From JAXGPL01 sp040766985 (GTDB lineage Bacteria; Bacillota; Sulfobacillia; JAUYEG01), in assembly GCA_040766985.1 (NCBI GenBank), contig JAXGPL010000010.1:1-64000 (forward strand): a DNA stretch of 64,000 bases. The letters run 5' to 3'. The translations under genes were made by a program, and so were the position numbers. Positions 1 to 9,038 of the stretch are shown here, piece after piece. Position 1 is the stretch's first letter. Each line of letters starts with the position of its first letter. A model generated the notes under the pieces. It saw only the letters and a program-made list of their open reading frames with translations, had not been told where the DNA came from and ran no database searches.

Positions 1-46
1 GAGTGAGTGCCAGGGGACCGGGGTGATGCTGGCGTAGTTGTGGGGT

Positions 47-1330
47 ATGAGCAAACGATACCGTCTATACCAGCCAGAGCAACCCTTCCTGTTGCCGCCG
101 TCGCTGACGGATTGGCTGCCCAAGGACCACATCATCTACTTGCTGAGCGATCTGGTGGACCGGCTTGACCTGAGCGCGGTGGAGAAGAGCTACGAGGAGG
201 AATTGCGGGGACAGCCGCCATTTCACCCGCGGATGATGGTCAAGGTGCTGATCTACTCCTATTGCTCAGGGGTGTTCTCTTCCCGGCGGATTGAGCGCCG
301 GGTGCAGGAGGATGTGTCCTTCCGGGTGTTGGCCGGGAACAACATGCCTGATTTCCGGACGATCTGCAAGTTCCGCAAGCGGCACATGAAGGCATTCCCG
401 GGGCTGTTCCAGCAGGTGCTGGTAATGTGCGCCGAGGCGGGGATGGTCAAGCTGGGCCACGTATCGCTGGACGGCACAAAGATCCTGGCCAACGCATCGA
501 AGCACAAAGCGATGAGCTACGCCCGGATAAGGCAGGAAGAAGAGCGCCTTGAGCGGGAGATCGAGGACATGCTGGCCAAGGCGGACAAGCTGGACAAGCA
601 TGAGGACAGGATGTACGGGGACCGGATCGGGGACGAACTGCCGGAGGAACTGCAAGACCGGGAGAAGCGGCTGAAGAGGATCCAGGAAGCGAAAGAGGCG
701 CTGGAGCGCCGGCACAAGGACAAGCCGCCGGACGACAAGGCGCAGCACAACTTCACCGACCCCGACTCGCGGATCATGCGGACCCCGGACAAGACGTTTG
801 AGCAGTGCTACAACGCGCAAGCAGTGGTGGACAGCAAGAGCCAGGTGATCGTGGCCCAGGAAGTGACCCAGCAGGCGGTGGATGTCGGCCGCCTGCGGGA
901 CATGGTGTGGGCGGGCATTGAGAACACCGGGATCAAGCCCCGCAAGCTGGCCGCGGACGCGGGCTATTTCAGCCGCGACAACCTGGAGTTCCTGCGGCGG
1001 CTTCACATAGATACATATATCCCTCCGGACAAGGCCAGGCACAACCGGCCACCCGGCCCAGTGCCGCGGGGGCGGCCGCCGGAGGGCCTGAGTCCCGCCG
1101 AACGAATGCGGCGCAAACTGGCAACCAAGCGTGGGCAGGCGGGATACCGGCCAAGGAAGGAAAGCGTCGAAGCGGTATTCGGTCAGATCAAGGAAGCCCA
1201 GGGATTCCGGCGGTTCTCGCTACGGGGTTTGGCTTGGGTCCAAGCTGAGTGGGCGCTGGTCTGCATGACTCACAATATACGAAAACTGCTCGCCAGGCGT
1301 GCCGAATCTCCGGCGATGGCCCTCGGATAG
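47..1330 (+). CDS. IS1182 family DDE transposase
   Basis: The protein cuts and joins DNA to move its element. It has the N-terminal DUF772-type helical region (about residues 5-110, including DFRTICKFR), then the catalytic DDE core. With numbering from a TTG nine bases upstream, the acidic residues are D145 in LDGTK, D307 in ADAGY and E378 in SVEAVFGQIK. A charged coiled-coil-like stretch (about 165-225) separates the first two, as is usual in IS1182. The ATG at 47 is preferred to the TTG at 38 because the family starts MSKRYR-like. The reading frame is intact and full length for the family (427 aa), so the copy could be active. Confidence 0.9.
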   Translation: MSKRYRLYQPEQPFLLPPSLTDWLPKDHIIYLLSDLVDRLDLSAVEKSYEEELRGQPPFHPRMMVKVLIYSYCSGVFSSRRIERRVQEDVSFRVLAGNNMPDFRTICKFRKRHMKAFPGLFQQVLVMCAEAGMVKLGHVSLDGTKILANASKHKAMSYARIRQEEERLEREIEDMLAKADKLDKHEDRMYGDRIGDELPEELQDREKRLKRIQEAKEALERRHKDKPPDDKAQHNFTDPDSRIMRTPDKTFEQCYNAQAVVDSKSQVIVAQEVTQQAVDVGRLRDMVWAGIENTGIKPRKLAADAGYFSRDNLEFLRRLHIDTYIPPDKARHNRPPGPVPRGRPPEGLSPAERMRRKLATKRGQAGYRPRKESVEAVFGQIKEAQGFRRFSLRGLAWVQAEWALVCMTHNIRKLLARRAESPAMALG

Positions 1331-1372
1331 GCCAGCGAGAGCTTCTTCGCCCTTGCGGGAGAGCAAAAGAAC

Positions 1373-1415
1373 GGCTCGCGGCATCCCGAGACTGCTTCGG
1401 TCAATGCCGCGAGCC
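1373..1415. repeat. Perfect 12-bp inverted repeat (IS 3' hairpin)
   Basis: GGCTCGCGGCAT at 1373-1384 is exactly complementary to ATGCCGCGAGCC at 1404-1415, with a 19-base loop that can itself pair CCGA with TCGG. It follows the transposase stop and probably stops transcription or belongs to the IS end. There is no T-run after it. Confidence 0.6.
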
Positions 1416-1620
1416 CTAAGGTGTCGGTTTCAAAACTGATACGGAGACAGGCTCCTAGAGCAGCGCGCCCTCGTCATCCAGACGGATACCCAGGGAAGCG
1501 GCCCATTCCAGCATCGCTGGACACAGCCTGCCAACCGCGTTCTGGGCCTCACGCACATCAGGGCCCGCACTTAGCAGAGCCGCTACGCATTCAGCGTACT
1601 CCGCCGGCAGGGAGTCAAGC

Positions 1621-1866
1621 GTGAAGCTCTCTTCTTACTGGGACTACCTGTGGCTCTGCTATACCTTCGATGTTTCGGTCGTCCCCAACAACACCACTGT
1701 GAGTGCCTCGGGTTGGTACTACACCACCTTGCCGTACCCTCACTTCGACATGGATGATGACCCCGAGCCAAATGGGAACGGGTATTTCGATGAGACTGAG
1801 GTGACTGTCATGCTTCCACCGGAGATCGGCCGGGGCTCGACGAGCCTTAACGAGTCCAGGACATAG
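1621..1866 (+). pseudogene. Possible C-terminal remnant of a secreted protein
   Basis: This 81-codon frame opens with GTG and has no ribosome site. The sequence is unlike a random GC-rich frame: it is rich in Tyr, Trp and Asp, with a YPHFDMDDDPEPNGNGYFDE stretch that looks like a calcium-binding or extracellular-domain loop. It lies just after the IS end. I do not recognise a family. It may be the tail of a gene broken by the insertion or by later decay, or a chance frame. Confidence 0.25.
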
Positions 1867-1989
1867 CACATTTCTCCGTCTTGATCGCTCACGCGAGTAG
1901 CTTTTTCGTCGGCTGGTGCGATACCTCTCAATCCAGTCGCGAATGAGTCCCTTCGCACGAGATTCTCGCAGATCCACAACAAACCCCCT

Positions 1990-2051
1990 TTACCTGCGGT
2001 AACACTCAGGGGCTCTAGCTCATATTTTGCCCTTAGGCAACTGAGTTGCCC
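1990..2051 (+). promoter_or_regulatory. Two palindromes upstream of feoA, candidate metal-regulator sites
   Basis: TTACC-TGC-GGTAA (1990-2002) and GGCAAC-TGA-GTTGCC (2036-2050) are perfect inverted repeats in the feo leader. The second is preceded by TTA, giving TTAGGCAAC, which recalls DtxR/IdeR-type boxes in outline but does not match their consensus closely. Iron-repressed feo operons usually carry a Fur or DtxR-family site here, so a regulatory role is an inference from position and symmetry only. Confidence 0.4.
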
Positions 2052-2103
2052 GCAGCTAAGTGTATGAACCTCCCTGAGAGGAATCGCAGACTGGAGGCGT
2101 CCC

Positions 2104-2391
2104 ATGTCCGACCCGCTCATCACGCTCGCCTCCCTCAGGCTGGGCCAAAGAGGCAAGGTGCTGGGGTTGAGCGCTGGCGAAAGGCCTCGCCGGCGGATGC
2201 TGGATCTCGGGTTGATCCCCGGTACGGTAGTCGAAGCTCTGCACCAAAGCCCTTCGGGGGATCCCACAGCCTACCGGATTCGCGGGGCGGTAATCGCCCT
2301 CCGCTCCGAGGAGGCCTCGTGCGTCTTCTTGGACGCAGCCAATGGTGGCCGGGAGGATCAAGGATGGGGTTCTCACGCAGTTCAGAGGTGA
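2104..2391 (+). CDS. feoA: Ferrous iron transport protein A
   Basis: FeoA is a small cytoplasmic SH3-like protein that supports the FeoB iron channel. The 95-aa product has the family pattern LASLRLGQRGKVLGL, then RRMLDLGLIPGT, then a beta-rich end with RGAVIALRSEEASCV. The ATG at 2104 follows GGAGG at 2092-2096 with ideal spacing. The last 28 bases overlap the start of feoB, which implies translational coupling. The final dozen residues (after FLDA) are not conserved in the family. Confidence 0.9.
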   Translation: MSDPLITLASLRLGQRGKVLGLSAGERPRRRMLDLGLIPGTVVEALHQSPSGDPTAYRIRGAVIALRSEEASCVFLDAANGGREDQGWGSHAVQR

Positions 2392-4322
2392 CCGGGGCCC
2401 TGGGAGGGGCATTCGAGGTCAGACGCAGGTCGCCAGATGACCTGGTCATTGCCTTGGCGGGCAACCCCAATACCGGCAAGAGCACCGTCTTTAACAGCTT
2501 GACTGGTCTAAAACAGCACACAGGAAACTGGCCGGGCAAAACGGTGACCAACGCGCAGGGAGCATACCGGCACCACGGGCGCACTCACATCCTCGTTGAC
2601 CTGCCCGGCACCTATTCCCTGGAGGCGACCTCAGTGGAAGAGGAGGTCGCACGGGACTTCGTCCTCCATGGAAGGCCCGATGCGACAGTGGTCGTCGCGG
2701 ACGCAACCTGTTTAGAGCGCAACCTTAACCTGGTCTTGCAGGTGTTAGAGCACACCGATCGCGTCGTCGTCTGCGTCAACCTCCTCGACGAAGCCAAACG
2801 AAGGGGACTGGAGCTGAGCTTGGATCAGCTTGCAAAAGCGTTGGGCGTACCTGTGGTTGGCACAAACGCACGCGCCGGAGTGGGATTGGAAGACCTCAAG
2901 TCGGTCGTATATTCGGTAGCCACCGGGGAGCAATCGACGAAACCCCTCCGCATCAACACCGAAATTGCAGGGCAAGCAGCGGAGGATTGCAGCAAGTTAG
3001 CTGTGACAGATCAGGCCGCAGCCACCCTTGTCCGACTCGCCGAACAGATCAGCTCATCTGTCGTCAATACGCCAACACGGCAGACCGACCTACTTGATCG
3101 CAGGATCGACAGAATCGTGACCTCTAGGCTCTTTGGCATACCTCTGATGCTGGCCCTACTCGGCCTTGTCTTCTGGCTGACCATTGAGGGTGCCAACTAT
3201 CCCAGCAGCCTTCTGGCAACAGGGCTGTTCCGGATTGAAAGACTGCTGAGCCAGCTGTTTATGAGCCAGGGTTGGCCGGTCTGGCTTCATGACAGCCTGG
3301 TGCTCGGAGTGTATCGCACTCTGGCCTGGGTTGTGTCAGTGATGCTTCCACCGATGGCGATCTTCTTCCCTCTGTTCACATTGCTGGAGGACCTTGGGTA
3401 TCTGCCACGTGTGGCATTCAACCTGGACAGCTTCTTCAAGAAGGCGTGCGCGCACGGAAAACAGGCCTTGACAATGTGTATGGGGTTCGGCTGCAACGCC
3501 GCCGGCGTTATTGCCTGCCGGATCATCGACTCGCCGCGCGAGCGACTCATCGCAATAATCACAAACAACTTCGTCCCGTGCAACGGGCGCTTTCCTACGC
3601 TCATCGCGCTGGCAAGCATCTTCTTGGCCGACACAGCAGGCTGGTTTGCGTCCATCGGGGCGACCTTGGCTGTTCTCGGCGCCATCATACTCGGGGTTCT
3701 GATCACCCTAGGGGTTTCGCGTCTGCTATCGGCAACGGTGCTCAAGGGTCTCCCGTCATCATTCACACTTGAGCTTCCGCCATACCGGAGGCCCCTTGTC
3801 GGCCGGATCCTCGTCCGCTCCCTTCTCGATCGCACGTTGTTTGTGCTGAGCAGAGCCATCTCAGTGGCCGCTCCGGCAGGTCTGGTGATCTGGGCAATGG
3901 CCAATGTCGCAGTTGGGGGCACATCGCTGCTGGCTCACTGCGCCGGCTTCTTTGATCCATTCGGCAGGCTTCTGGGAATGGATGGGTACATCATTATGGC
4001 CTTCATCCTCGGCCTGCCCGCCAACGAGATCGTCATACCGATACTGGTCATGAGCTATCTGGGCCAGGGAAGCATGCTGGAGCTTGACAGCCTTGGGGCG
4101 TTGCGCGGGCTGCTGGTGGCGAACGGTTGGACCTGGTTAACCGCGGTCTGTACAATGCTCTTTGTACTCAACCACTTCCCATGTGGGACTACGCTTCTGA
4201 CTATTCGCAAGGAAACCCAAACCGCTAAGTGGACATGGGTGGCCTTTGTGGTTCCCACGGCCATCGGAGTCGTCGCCTGTTTTGTAGTCGCACAGGGCGC
4301 AAGGCTGCTTGGGCTTGTGTAA
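2364..4322 (+). CDS. feoB: Ferrous iron transport protein B
   Basis: FeoB is the GTPase-gated inner-membrane Fe(II) permease. The N-terminal G domain shows G1 GNPNTGKST, G3 VDLPGTYSL and G4 VNLLDEA. Two Gate domains with several membrane segments follow, with the cysteine motifs GFGCN and FVPCNGRFP, and a late NHFPCGTTLL. The ATG at 2364 is chosen because GGGAGG lies 7 bases upstream; the open frame continues upstream across feoA but that part is not FeoB-like. At 652 aa it is normal for clostridial FeoB. It ends facing the M16 gene. Confidence 0.93.
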   Translation: MGFSRSSEVTGALGGAFEVRRRSPDDLVIALAGNPNTGKSTVFNSLTGLKQHTGNWPGKTVTNAQGAYRHHGRTHILVDLPGTYSLEATSVEEEVARDFVLHGRPDATVVVADATCLERNLNLVLQVLEHTDRVVVCVNLLDEAKRRGLELSLDQLAKALGVPVVGTNARAGVGLEDLKSVVYSVATGEQSTKPLRINTEIAGQAAEDCSKLAVTDQAAATLVRLAEQISSSVVNTPTRQTDLLDRRIDRIVTSRLFGIPLMLALLGLVFWLTIEGANYPSSLLATGLFRIERLLSQLFMSQGWPVWLHDSLVLGVYRTLAWVVSVMLPPMAIFFPLFTLLEDLGYLPRVAFNLDSFFKKACAHGKQALTMCMGFGCNAAGVIACRIIDSPRERLIAIITNNFVPCNGRFPTLIALASIFLADTAGWFASIGATLAVLGAIILGVLITLGVSRLLSATVLKGLPSSFTLELPPYRRPLVGRILVRSLLDRTLFVLSRAISVAAPAGLVIWAMANVAVGGTSLLAHCAGFFDPFGRLLGMDGYIIMAFILGLPANEIVIPILVMSYLGQGSMLELDSLGALRGLLVANGWTWLTAVCTMLFVLNHFPCGTTLLTIRKETQTAKWTWVAFVVPTAIGVVACFVVAQGARLLGLV

Positions 4323-4367
4323 CCAGCCACATGACTGGCCCCGGCGGCAGCCCGGCGCGGGCAGGCC

Positions 4368-5807
4368 TTACCGTGCCATTGTCCGCCTCCTGTGGCGCTG
4401 CACGATCAAGCCTGCCCCGGCCAGGACGAGAACGACCCCCGCCAGAACCCAGGTGAGCGTGTCGTTGCCGCGCTGCTGTTCATCTCTGGCCACGACTGCA
4501 GTCATCACGGTAGCGGCCCTGTGCCGCGTAAGGGCATCGACAACCTCATTAAGGACTGCCTGCGGCGTCTGACCCATGAACGATCCGCGCAGGCTGAGGC
4601 CAGCGCCCGGCACGGTGGCGATGCCTATCTGCCAGGCCTCATAGAGGTGCGGTGACACTCCCGCCGGAAGTTGGCTGAGGTCGGGTGGCGCATTAATGGC
4701 TTCCAGTGCCGCCGCGATATCCTCCTCCGTGACTTCGGTGGGAAGCCGATTCAGCTCCTGCGCAAGGCTCTCCATCGGGGCTGCTGCCAGTTCGCCGGCG
4801 GCCACTGAATCCGACTTGCCCCTCGTTAGGCGGTATCCGACCTGAACACACACAGCCCCCTGCACCGGCATGATGCCGCAGGTCTGCGCATCGAGGGCAT
4901 AGCCGGACGGAAGCCTGTCCCCAAGGCGGCCCATCGCCAGCATGTATGCAAAGGTCAGGTAGGGCTGAACGGCCTCGTCAACCTCTCCGACGCCAGCGCC
5001 GACCAGCACCAGCGGCTGCCCTACCTCCCGCAGGCGGAGATCACGAACCGGCAAGGGGTCAAGCCTGGTGGTCCTTTGCTCCGGTTCCTCGCCTGCCGAC
5101 ACATGCGTTAGCTGCTTTCCGATAGTGTCAACCACACTGGCATGATCCGCGGCGGAGATGACCACCATCAGCAGCCGACGCGGGGAATACTCCCGTTGCA
5201 TGTACTCCAGAATCTGGTCGCTCGTGACGTCGGTCACCGCCGAGGCGAATATGTCCTCCCCGTATACGGTCCCGGCGAGCATTGTGCTGCGGATCGCGTT
5301 TAGAGGAGCGGCGACTCCGTTAGTCGTCATGTACTGCAGCTCGTTTTGGAGACGTCCGTTCAGTTCCATCTCAAATGCCTGGACCGCGATCCGCGCCGGA
5401 AAGAGAGCCTCCATGAGCAGTCCGGCTGCCTCCGCGATATGGTCATGCGGCACGGTCAGCTCGAATTGAGTGTGGTCCGGCCCCGTCCACCCGTTGTAGA
5501 GCCCCTTCCATTGGTCAACCGCTTGGGCAAGCGACAGTGCTCTGTCGGCCAGATGGTTGCGAAATACCATATGTTCAGCGACATGCGCACAGTGGGTCTC
5601 GCCGGGCTCCTCATCGCCCGTCCCACAGCGCATCACGGCGAATATCGCCCCTTGTGAGGAGCCGGTGACTGTCTTAATCCACACAGTCACTCCGCTGGCC
5701 TCGTAGACCTGGAAACCGGGCGGCGGGACAGCGCCTGCAAGGGCCGGCGCGCCCATGCCAACAAGCAGTGCCGCCAGCAGAACAGCAGCTAGAGCTGTTT
5801 TAACCAT
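4368..5807 (-). CDS. Membrane-anchored M16-type zinc peptidase
   Basis: A 479-aa secreted protein with a signal peptide (about residues 1-24, ending ALAGA) and a C-terminal membrane anchor (about 447-470) followed by RHRRR. The inverzincin motif H75-V-A-E78-H79 is intact and the third zinc ligand fits E156, 77 residues after H79, the spacing known in pitrilysin. A second, inactive M16 half follows at about 220-430. Most bacterial M16 enzymes are soluble, so a single-pass anchored form at the cell surface is unusual. The start has AGGAG 8 bases upstream. It converges on feoB with 45 bases between them. Confidence 0.8.
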   Translation of the reverse strand: MVKTALAAVLLAALLVGMGAPALAGAVPPPGFQVYEASGVTVWIKTVTGSSQGAIFAVMRCGTGDEEPGETHCAHVAEHMVFRNHLADRALSLAQAVDQWKGLYNGWTGPDHTQFELTVPHDHIAEAAGLLMEALFPARIAVQAFEMELNGRLQNELQYMTTNGVAAPLNAIRSTMLAGTVYGEDIFASAVTDVTSDQILEYMQREYSPRRLLMVVISAADHASVVDTIGKQLTHVSAGEEPEQRTTRLDPLPVRDLRLREVGQPLVLVGAGVGEVDEAVQPYLTFAYMLAMGRLGDRLPSGYALDAQTCGIMPVQGAVCVQVGYRLTRGKSDSVAAGELAAAPMESLAQELNRLPTEVTEEDIAAALEAINAPPDLSQLPAGVSPHLYEAWQIGIATVPGAGLSLRGSFMGQTPQAVLNEVVDALTRHRAATVMTAVVARDEQQRGNDTLTWVLAGVVLVLAGAGLIVQRHRRRTMAR

Positions 5808-5870
5808 GACATGTGCTCCTGACTCCCGGCATCTTCGACCGGGCAGTATCCGCGGGCAGCCAGTATCTCT

Positions 5871-6063
5871 TTACACAGCCGATTGCGCGAGTCCGTCCAG
5901 ACGTGAAGGGAGCGCCGGCCGTTGCCTGGGGTGAACCTGCAGAAACGCGTGACCCGCAGCCTCCGGGTTGAGAACGGCGGCGATTTCGCCGCCTTCGGTT
6001 TCCCAGAAAAAGACCACTTGGTTGAGGTCCACCGCGCCATCGAAGGCTGCGCATAGTGAGTTT
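5871..6063 (-). pseudogene. Remnant of a GNAT acetyltransferase N-terminus
   Basis: In one minus frame a short stretch reads DLNQVVFFWETEGGEIAAV, then LNPEAAGHAFLQVHPRQR, before a stop at 5871-5873. The pattern (W-E-x-x-G-E-I followed by FLQVHP) is typical of the beta-sheet start of GNAT N-acetyltransferases. There is no start codon with a ribosome site and no acetyl-CoA loop downstream, so this would be a decayed fragment. It fills the otherwise empty gap between the M16 gene and the next minus gene. Confidence 0.35.
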
Positions 6064-6092
6064 GATCTGGGACACCTCCTCTCGTGGAGAAC

Positions 6093-7058
6093 CTATTGTG
6101 GGATGTTGATCGCGAAACGGCATGTCGTACTGCCGTCGAGAGCGCTCTCCAGAACCTCAACTTCCGTCTCCACACCGAACACTACATCGAAGGGTAGCTT
6201 CTCGTACCCGCCGCTACAGTAGCAGAAGGCGGGATCGACACCCTGCCCCTCCTCAAGAATCCCGGCACGGGCCAGCGGGCAGTGGCATTGGTAGTACCGC
6301 TTCAACGTCGGGTTCAGAGTGGCGAGATACTCGACGGGAGAATACGGGATCTTGCTGACGATGATCCGGTTGCCATGGCGCACGCCGGCCTGGATCTCCG
6401 GATTGGACCGAACGAATTCGACGACGGCAGGGGTTATGATCTGTTCGTACCACGGCTTGCCCGTTCGCGCATGATCTTCCAACTCCGCCAGAAGCTGCTC
6501 CCGCCGGCTGGCCAGGACGGCGTCAATCCCCCTGGATTCGTACAGCTCCCGCAAGGGTTCAAACGCGGCGCGAGGGACCTGGTGGTGGTTGCCTGCGAGA
6601 ACGCGGTGCCAGACGCTGGGTGCTTGCGTCTGTAGCCGTTGAAGCATCAGGTTTGTTACCGGCGGATACGCCTTCTGTTCAGCTCCAGGGGGCGGAACCG
6701 CGAGCTCACCAAATACCGCTGCGCGCACCTCGGCTCCCGCCATCTCCTCGGTCCGCCGGGCGATGCTCGGGTATATCGGCAGACCGCCGATCAGGCCGAG
6801 TAGGTATACGAACGCTTCTTTCAGGTCCGCCAGCCGGAAGTACCTGGCTAGGGCAAGAAGATCGTCGGCCGACAGACACCCTCCGTCACGCGGGCCATCA
6901 ATGTAGGCCCGCACATCCTCCGCAACGACTGAGTCAAGACGGCCTCCCCTGGCTACCAGGTGCTCCTCAAGCTCGCGCACCGAAGCCACGGCCTGGGAGA
7001 CCTGAGTCTCGTCCATGCCCCGCGATCGACAATACTGAGCGAACTCCTGGTCTAGCAT
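6093..7058 (-). CDS. Uncharacterised protein with CHCP / FCYCSGG motifs
   Basis: A 321-aa soluble protein with no signal peptide. The C-terminal third carries YYQCHCPLARAGI and then FCYCSGGYEKLPFDVVFG, ending in CRFAI. I recall similar C-terminal motifs in proteins of anaerobic bacteria and archaea annotated only as hypothetical. The closely spaced Cys-His-Cys and Cys-Tyr-Cys groups suggest binding of metal, Fe-S or a cofactor, which is an inference. The ATG at 7058 is chosen because GAGGGGGG lies 6 bases upstream; the open frame extends further but without a site. The function is unknown. Confidence 0.75.
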   Translation of the reverse strand: MLDQEFAQYCRSRGMDETQVSQAVASVRELEEHLVARGGRLDSVVAEDVRAYIDGPRDGGCLSADDLLALARYFRLADLKEAFVYLLGLIGGLPIYPSIARRTEEMAGAEVRAAVFGELAVPPPGAEQKAYPPVTNLMLQRLQTQAPSVWHRVLAGNHHQVPRAAFEPLRELYESRGIDAVLASRREQLLAELEDHARTGKPWYEQIITPAVVEFVRSNPEIQAGVRHGNRIIVSKIPYSPVEYLATLNPTLKRYYQCHCPLARAGILEEGQGVDPAFCYCSGGYEKLPFDVVFGVETEVEVLESALDGSTTCRFAINIPQ

Positions 7059-7185
7059 CGAAAGCCCCCCTCGCGATCCTGGCTGACATACTCCGCAACA
7101 CCGCACGCAGGAGCCCCGGATGGTACTCGTACCTAGCGCCTGTCGATGCGCTTCAAAGCGTGGCCGGCCAATCACTGCCGGGAAA

Positions 7186-7434
7186 TCAATCTGCGAAGGG
7201 CTTGACGGTACGGTAGCCGGCCAGCATCTCATCGAAGAAACGTACGCTGGGATCCTGCGCCCATTGGCCATACAGGATGACGGCGTCAAACAGGAGCATG
7301 GCGATGTCCATCGCAAACCAACCGTAGGCACAGTCGTCGAAGTCAATCAGGGTCACGGCACCTGTGTCCACCGGGACATCCTTGGCCGCAAGCCAGGCGA
7401 GGAAGTCGGTTATGCTTAGGGGCGTGCGCCAAAG
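7186..7434 (-). pseudogene. C-terminal remnant of an APH-type kinase
   Basis: The fragment reads ITDFLAWLAAK, then VTLIDFDDCAYGWFAMDIAM, matching the metal-binding DFD region and following helix of aminoglycoside/choline-kinase-like phosphotransferases. The catalytic H-G-D loop and the whole N-lobe are missing, and the upstream frame is noise. A stop follows about 30 codons after the DFD region, with possible further decayed C-terminal sequence in other frames up to about 7060. Confidence 0.55.
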
Positions 7435-7603
7435 AGCTGTGCGGCATGCTCCAGAAGAGTGTCGTTCGTGTCTCATTTCCTCCCGGTCGGCCCTACTGCA
7501 GGCGCGGTATAGCGCTGCGCGAGTAGCAGTTCGGGATTTCCGCGCCGGGGGAAGCGTCCCCTCCCGGGAAAGCCGCGAGGGCGTCGGTCCTTGACAAAAC
7601 AGC

Positions 7604-8953
7604 CTACAGGTGTCCGCCCAGACCGGCTTCTGTGCGCAGTTTGGATAGCAGTACTTTACGGTTGGGTACTCCACACTTGCGCAGGATGTTGCGGACGTGG
7701 AACTTCACGGTGTGGCGGGAGATGTGGAGGTTGTCCGCAATCTCCTGATCACCGTTGCCCCGGGCGAGCAGGGCGAAAACCTTGGTTTCCGTGTCCGTGA
7801 GATTGGCCGGGGGCAACACCGGCCGGGCCTGCGGGTCTGACGGCAACCGGAATCGGGGGCTGAAAACAACCGGGAGGAGCAGCATCGCGATGCCCGTGGC
7901 TATCGCAAAAACCGGCTCCTGTGGGTAACCCCGGACCACACGATACATATCCATGGCCGTCGCCAATGCAATTTGCACGAGTGAGAAACCCAATCCCCAA
8001 CCAAACACCCTGCGTGGCGCCAGGTACCGGGACAGTGACCAAAGCGCCAGCCAGTAGTAGTAGTCAACGCCGGCAAGCCCCACGCTTAACAGCACACGCG
8101 AGACGCTGTTCGGGGTGGTTTGGGCCAACACCAGGCCCAGGCCCAGAGCACTCATGGTGATTGCCGGGATAGAGGATAGGTTGAGCGATTTGCGCAGCCA
8201 CCAGGCCGCGCCGGCAATCGTCAGAATGTAGAAGAACTCGTCGAGGACGAAGAGAGAGGTGCTCTGGGGCAATGACGGTACTGCATAGGCGCGATACCAG
8301 ATCCCGCCGATGAAGTATGTCACTACCGCAAAGGCGCCCAACCCCAAGATTGCCTTTTGCACGTTCTCTGAGTGAAAGAGTTGGTCTGTCCTCTCGCCTG
8401 AGGCGCGAGGGCCGGGCTGCGGTTTCAAGCGCCATGCGGCAGCCAGAGGAAGCAGCGCAACAAACGCCTCCACAGCCCACACGGGAAGGCGGGGAGTCAA
8501 GGACAGTACCAACAGGATGTTTGAGGTCACCATCGCGGCAGCCAACGGCACGTAAGGGTGCGGGTCGGAAAAGAGCCATTGCATTGTCTCAACAATCAAG
8601 GGCCCGGCAAGAGCGCCAAGGATCATGAGCATCAGGCTGGCACCAACTGGGGAAAGCGCGATGTGGAAGTAGACCACGGTGCCCGAAGCAAGAACTGCCG
8701 CAAAAAGGACTCTCAACCGATGCGGAATCTCGGCCGCGGAATAGCCGGACCAGGCAAACCCGGCGGTACAGCCGACAAGAAAGAACAACCCCAGGACGGC
8801 AACATTGGCCGGGGAGTTCTTCTGCAGCCACGGTCCGAACATCGGGAAGGCGAGTATCCACCCAAAGAGGAGGCCGAGCGGCATTCCAGGCAGGCAAGTC
8901 TGTAGCCCTTTGCGCATGAAAGAGTTCTGTCTCACCTCCCTGTTCTCCGGCAT
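7604..8953 (-). CDS. Polytopic membrane LuxR-family transcriptional regulator
   Basis: About 449 aa. Residues 20-370 form roughly 10-12 hydrophobic segments, and the C-terminus is a LuxR/GerE helix-turn-helix (LTDTETKVFALLARGN, then ISRHTVKFHVRNILRKCGV). This architecture, an MFS-like membrane part fused to LuxR DNA-binding, is known from anaerobic Actinobacteria such as Eggerthella. It suggests direct control of transcription by a membrane-sensed signal. Start ATG 8953 is preferred (GAAGAAGGT upstream) over ATG 8917. It is divergent from a lipoprotein gene, with a perfect palindrome between them. Confidence 0.82.
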   Translation of the reverse strand: MPENREVRQNSFMRKGLQTCLPGMPLGLLFGWILAFPMFGPWLQKNSPANVAVLGLFFLVGCTAGFAWSGYSAAEIPHRLRVLFAAVLASGTVVYFHIALSPVGASLMLMILGALAGPLIVETMQWLFSDPHPYVPLAAAMVTSNILLVLSLTPRLPVWAVEAFVALLPLAAAWRLKPQPGPRASGERTDQLFHSENVQKAILGLGAFAVVTYFIGGIWYRAYAVPSLPQSTSLFVLDEFFYILTIAGAAWWLRKSLNLSSIPAITMSALGLGLVLAQTTPNSVSRVLLSVGLAGVDYYYWLALWSLSRYLAPRRVFGWGLGFSLVQIALATAMDMYRVVRGYPQEPVFAIATGIAMLLLPVVFSPRFRLPSDPQARPVLPPANLTDTETKVFALLARGNGDQEIADNLHISRHTVKFHVRNILRKCGVPNRKVLLSKLRTEAGLGGHL

Positions 8954-9038
8954 GTTCTTGACCTTCTTCGGTACGCCGGACTGATGCGCCTGCAACCCCC
9001 CGATAGCTGCAGACTCCCCACATGGGTAGTAGACGCGG

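Larger units (their letters stand above)
1..1441 (+). mobile_element. IS1182-type insertion sequence, left end outside window
   Basis: The element carries one DDE transposase gene and, 43 bases after its stop, a perfect 12-bp hairpin. It probably ends near 1419-1441, where the imperfect palindrome TCGGTTTCAAAACTGA sits; this assignment of the right end is an inference. No matching inverted repeat is visible in the first 46 bases, so the left end must lie upstream of the window. Target-site duplication cannot be checked for that reason. Confidence 0.6.

Noticed and set aside
1421..1624. 67-codon frame after the IS element
   Set aside because: No ribosome site and basic low-information sequence; it probably arises by chance.
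2046..2363. N-terminal extension of feoB
   Set aside because: The frame is open only because it runs under feoA; the extension has no FeoB features and ATG 2364 has a good ribosome site.
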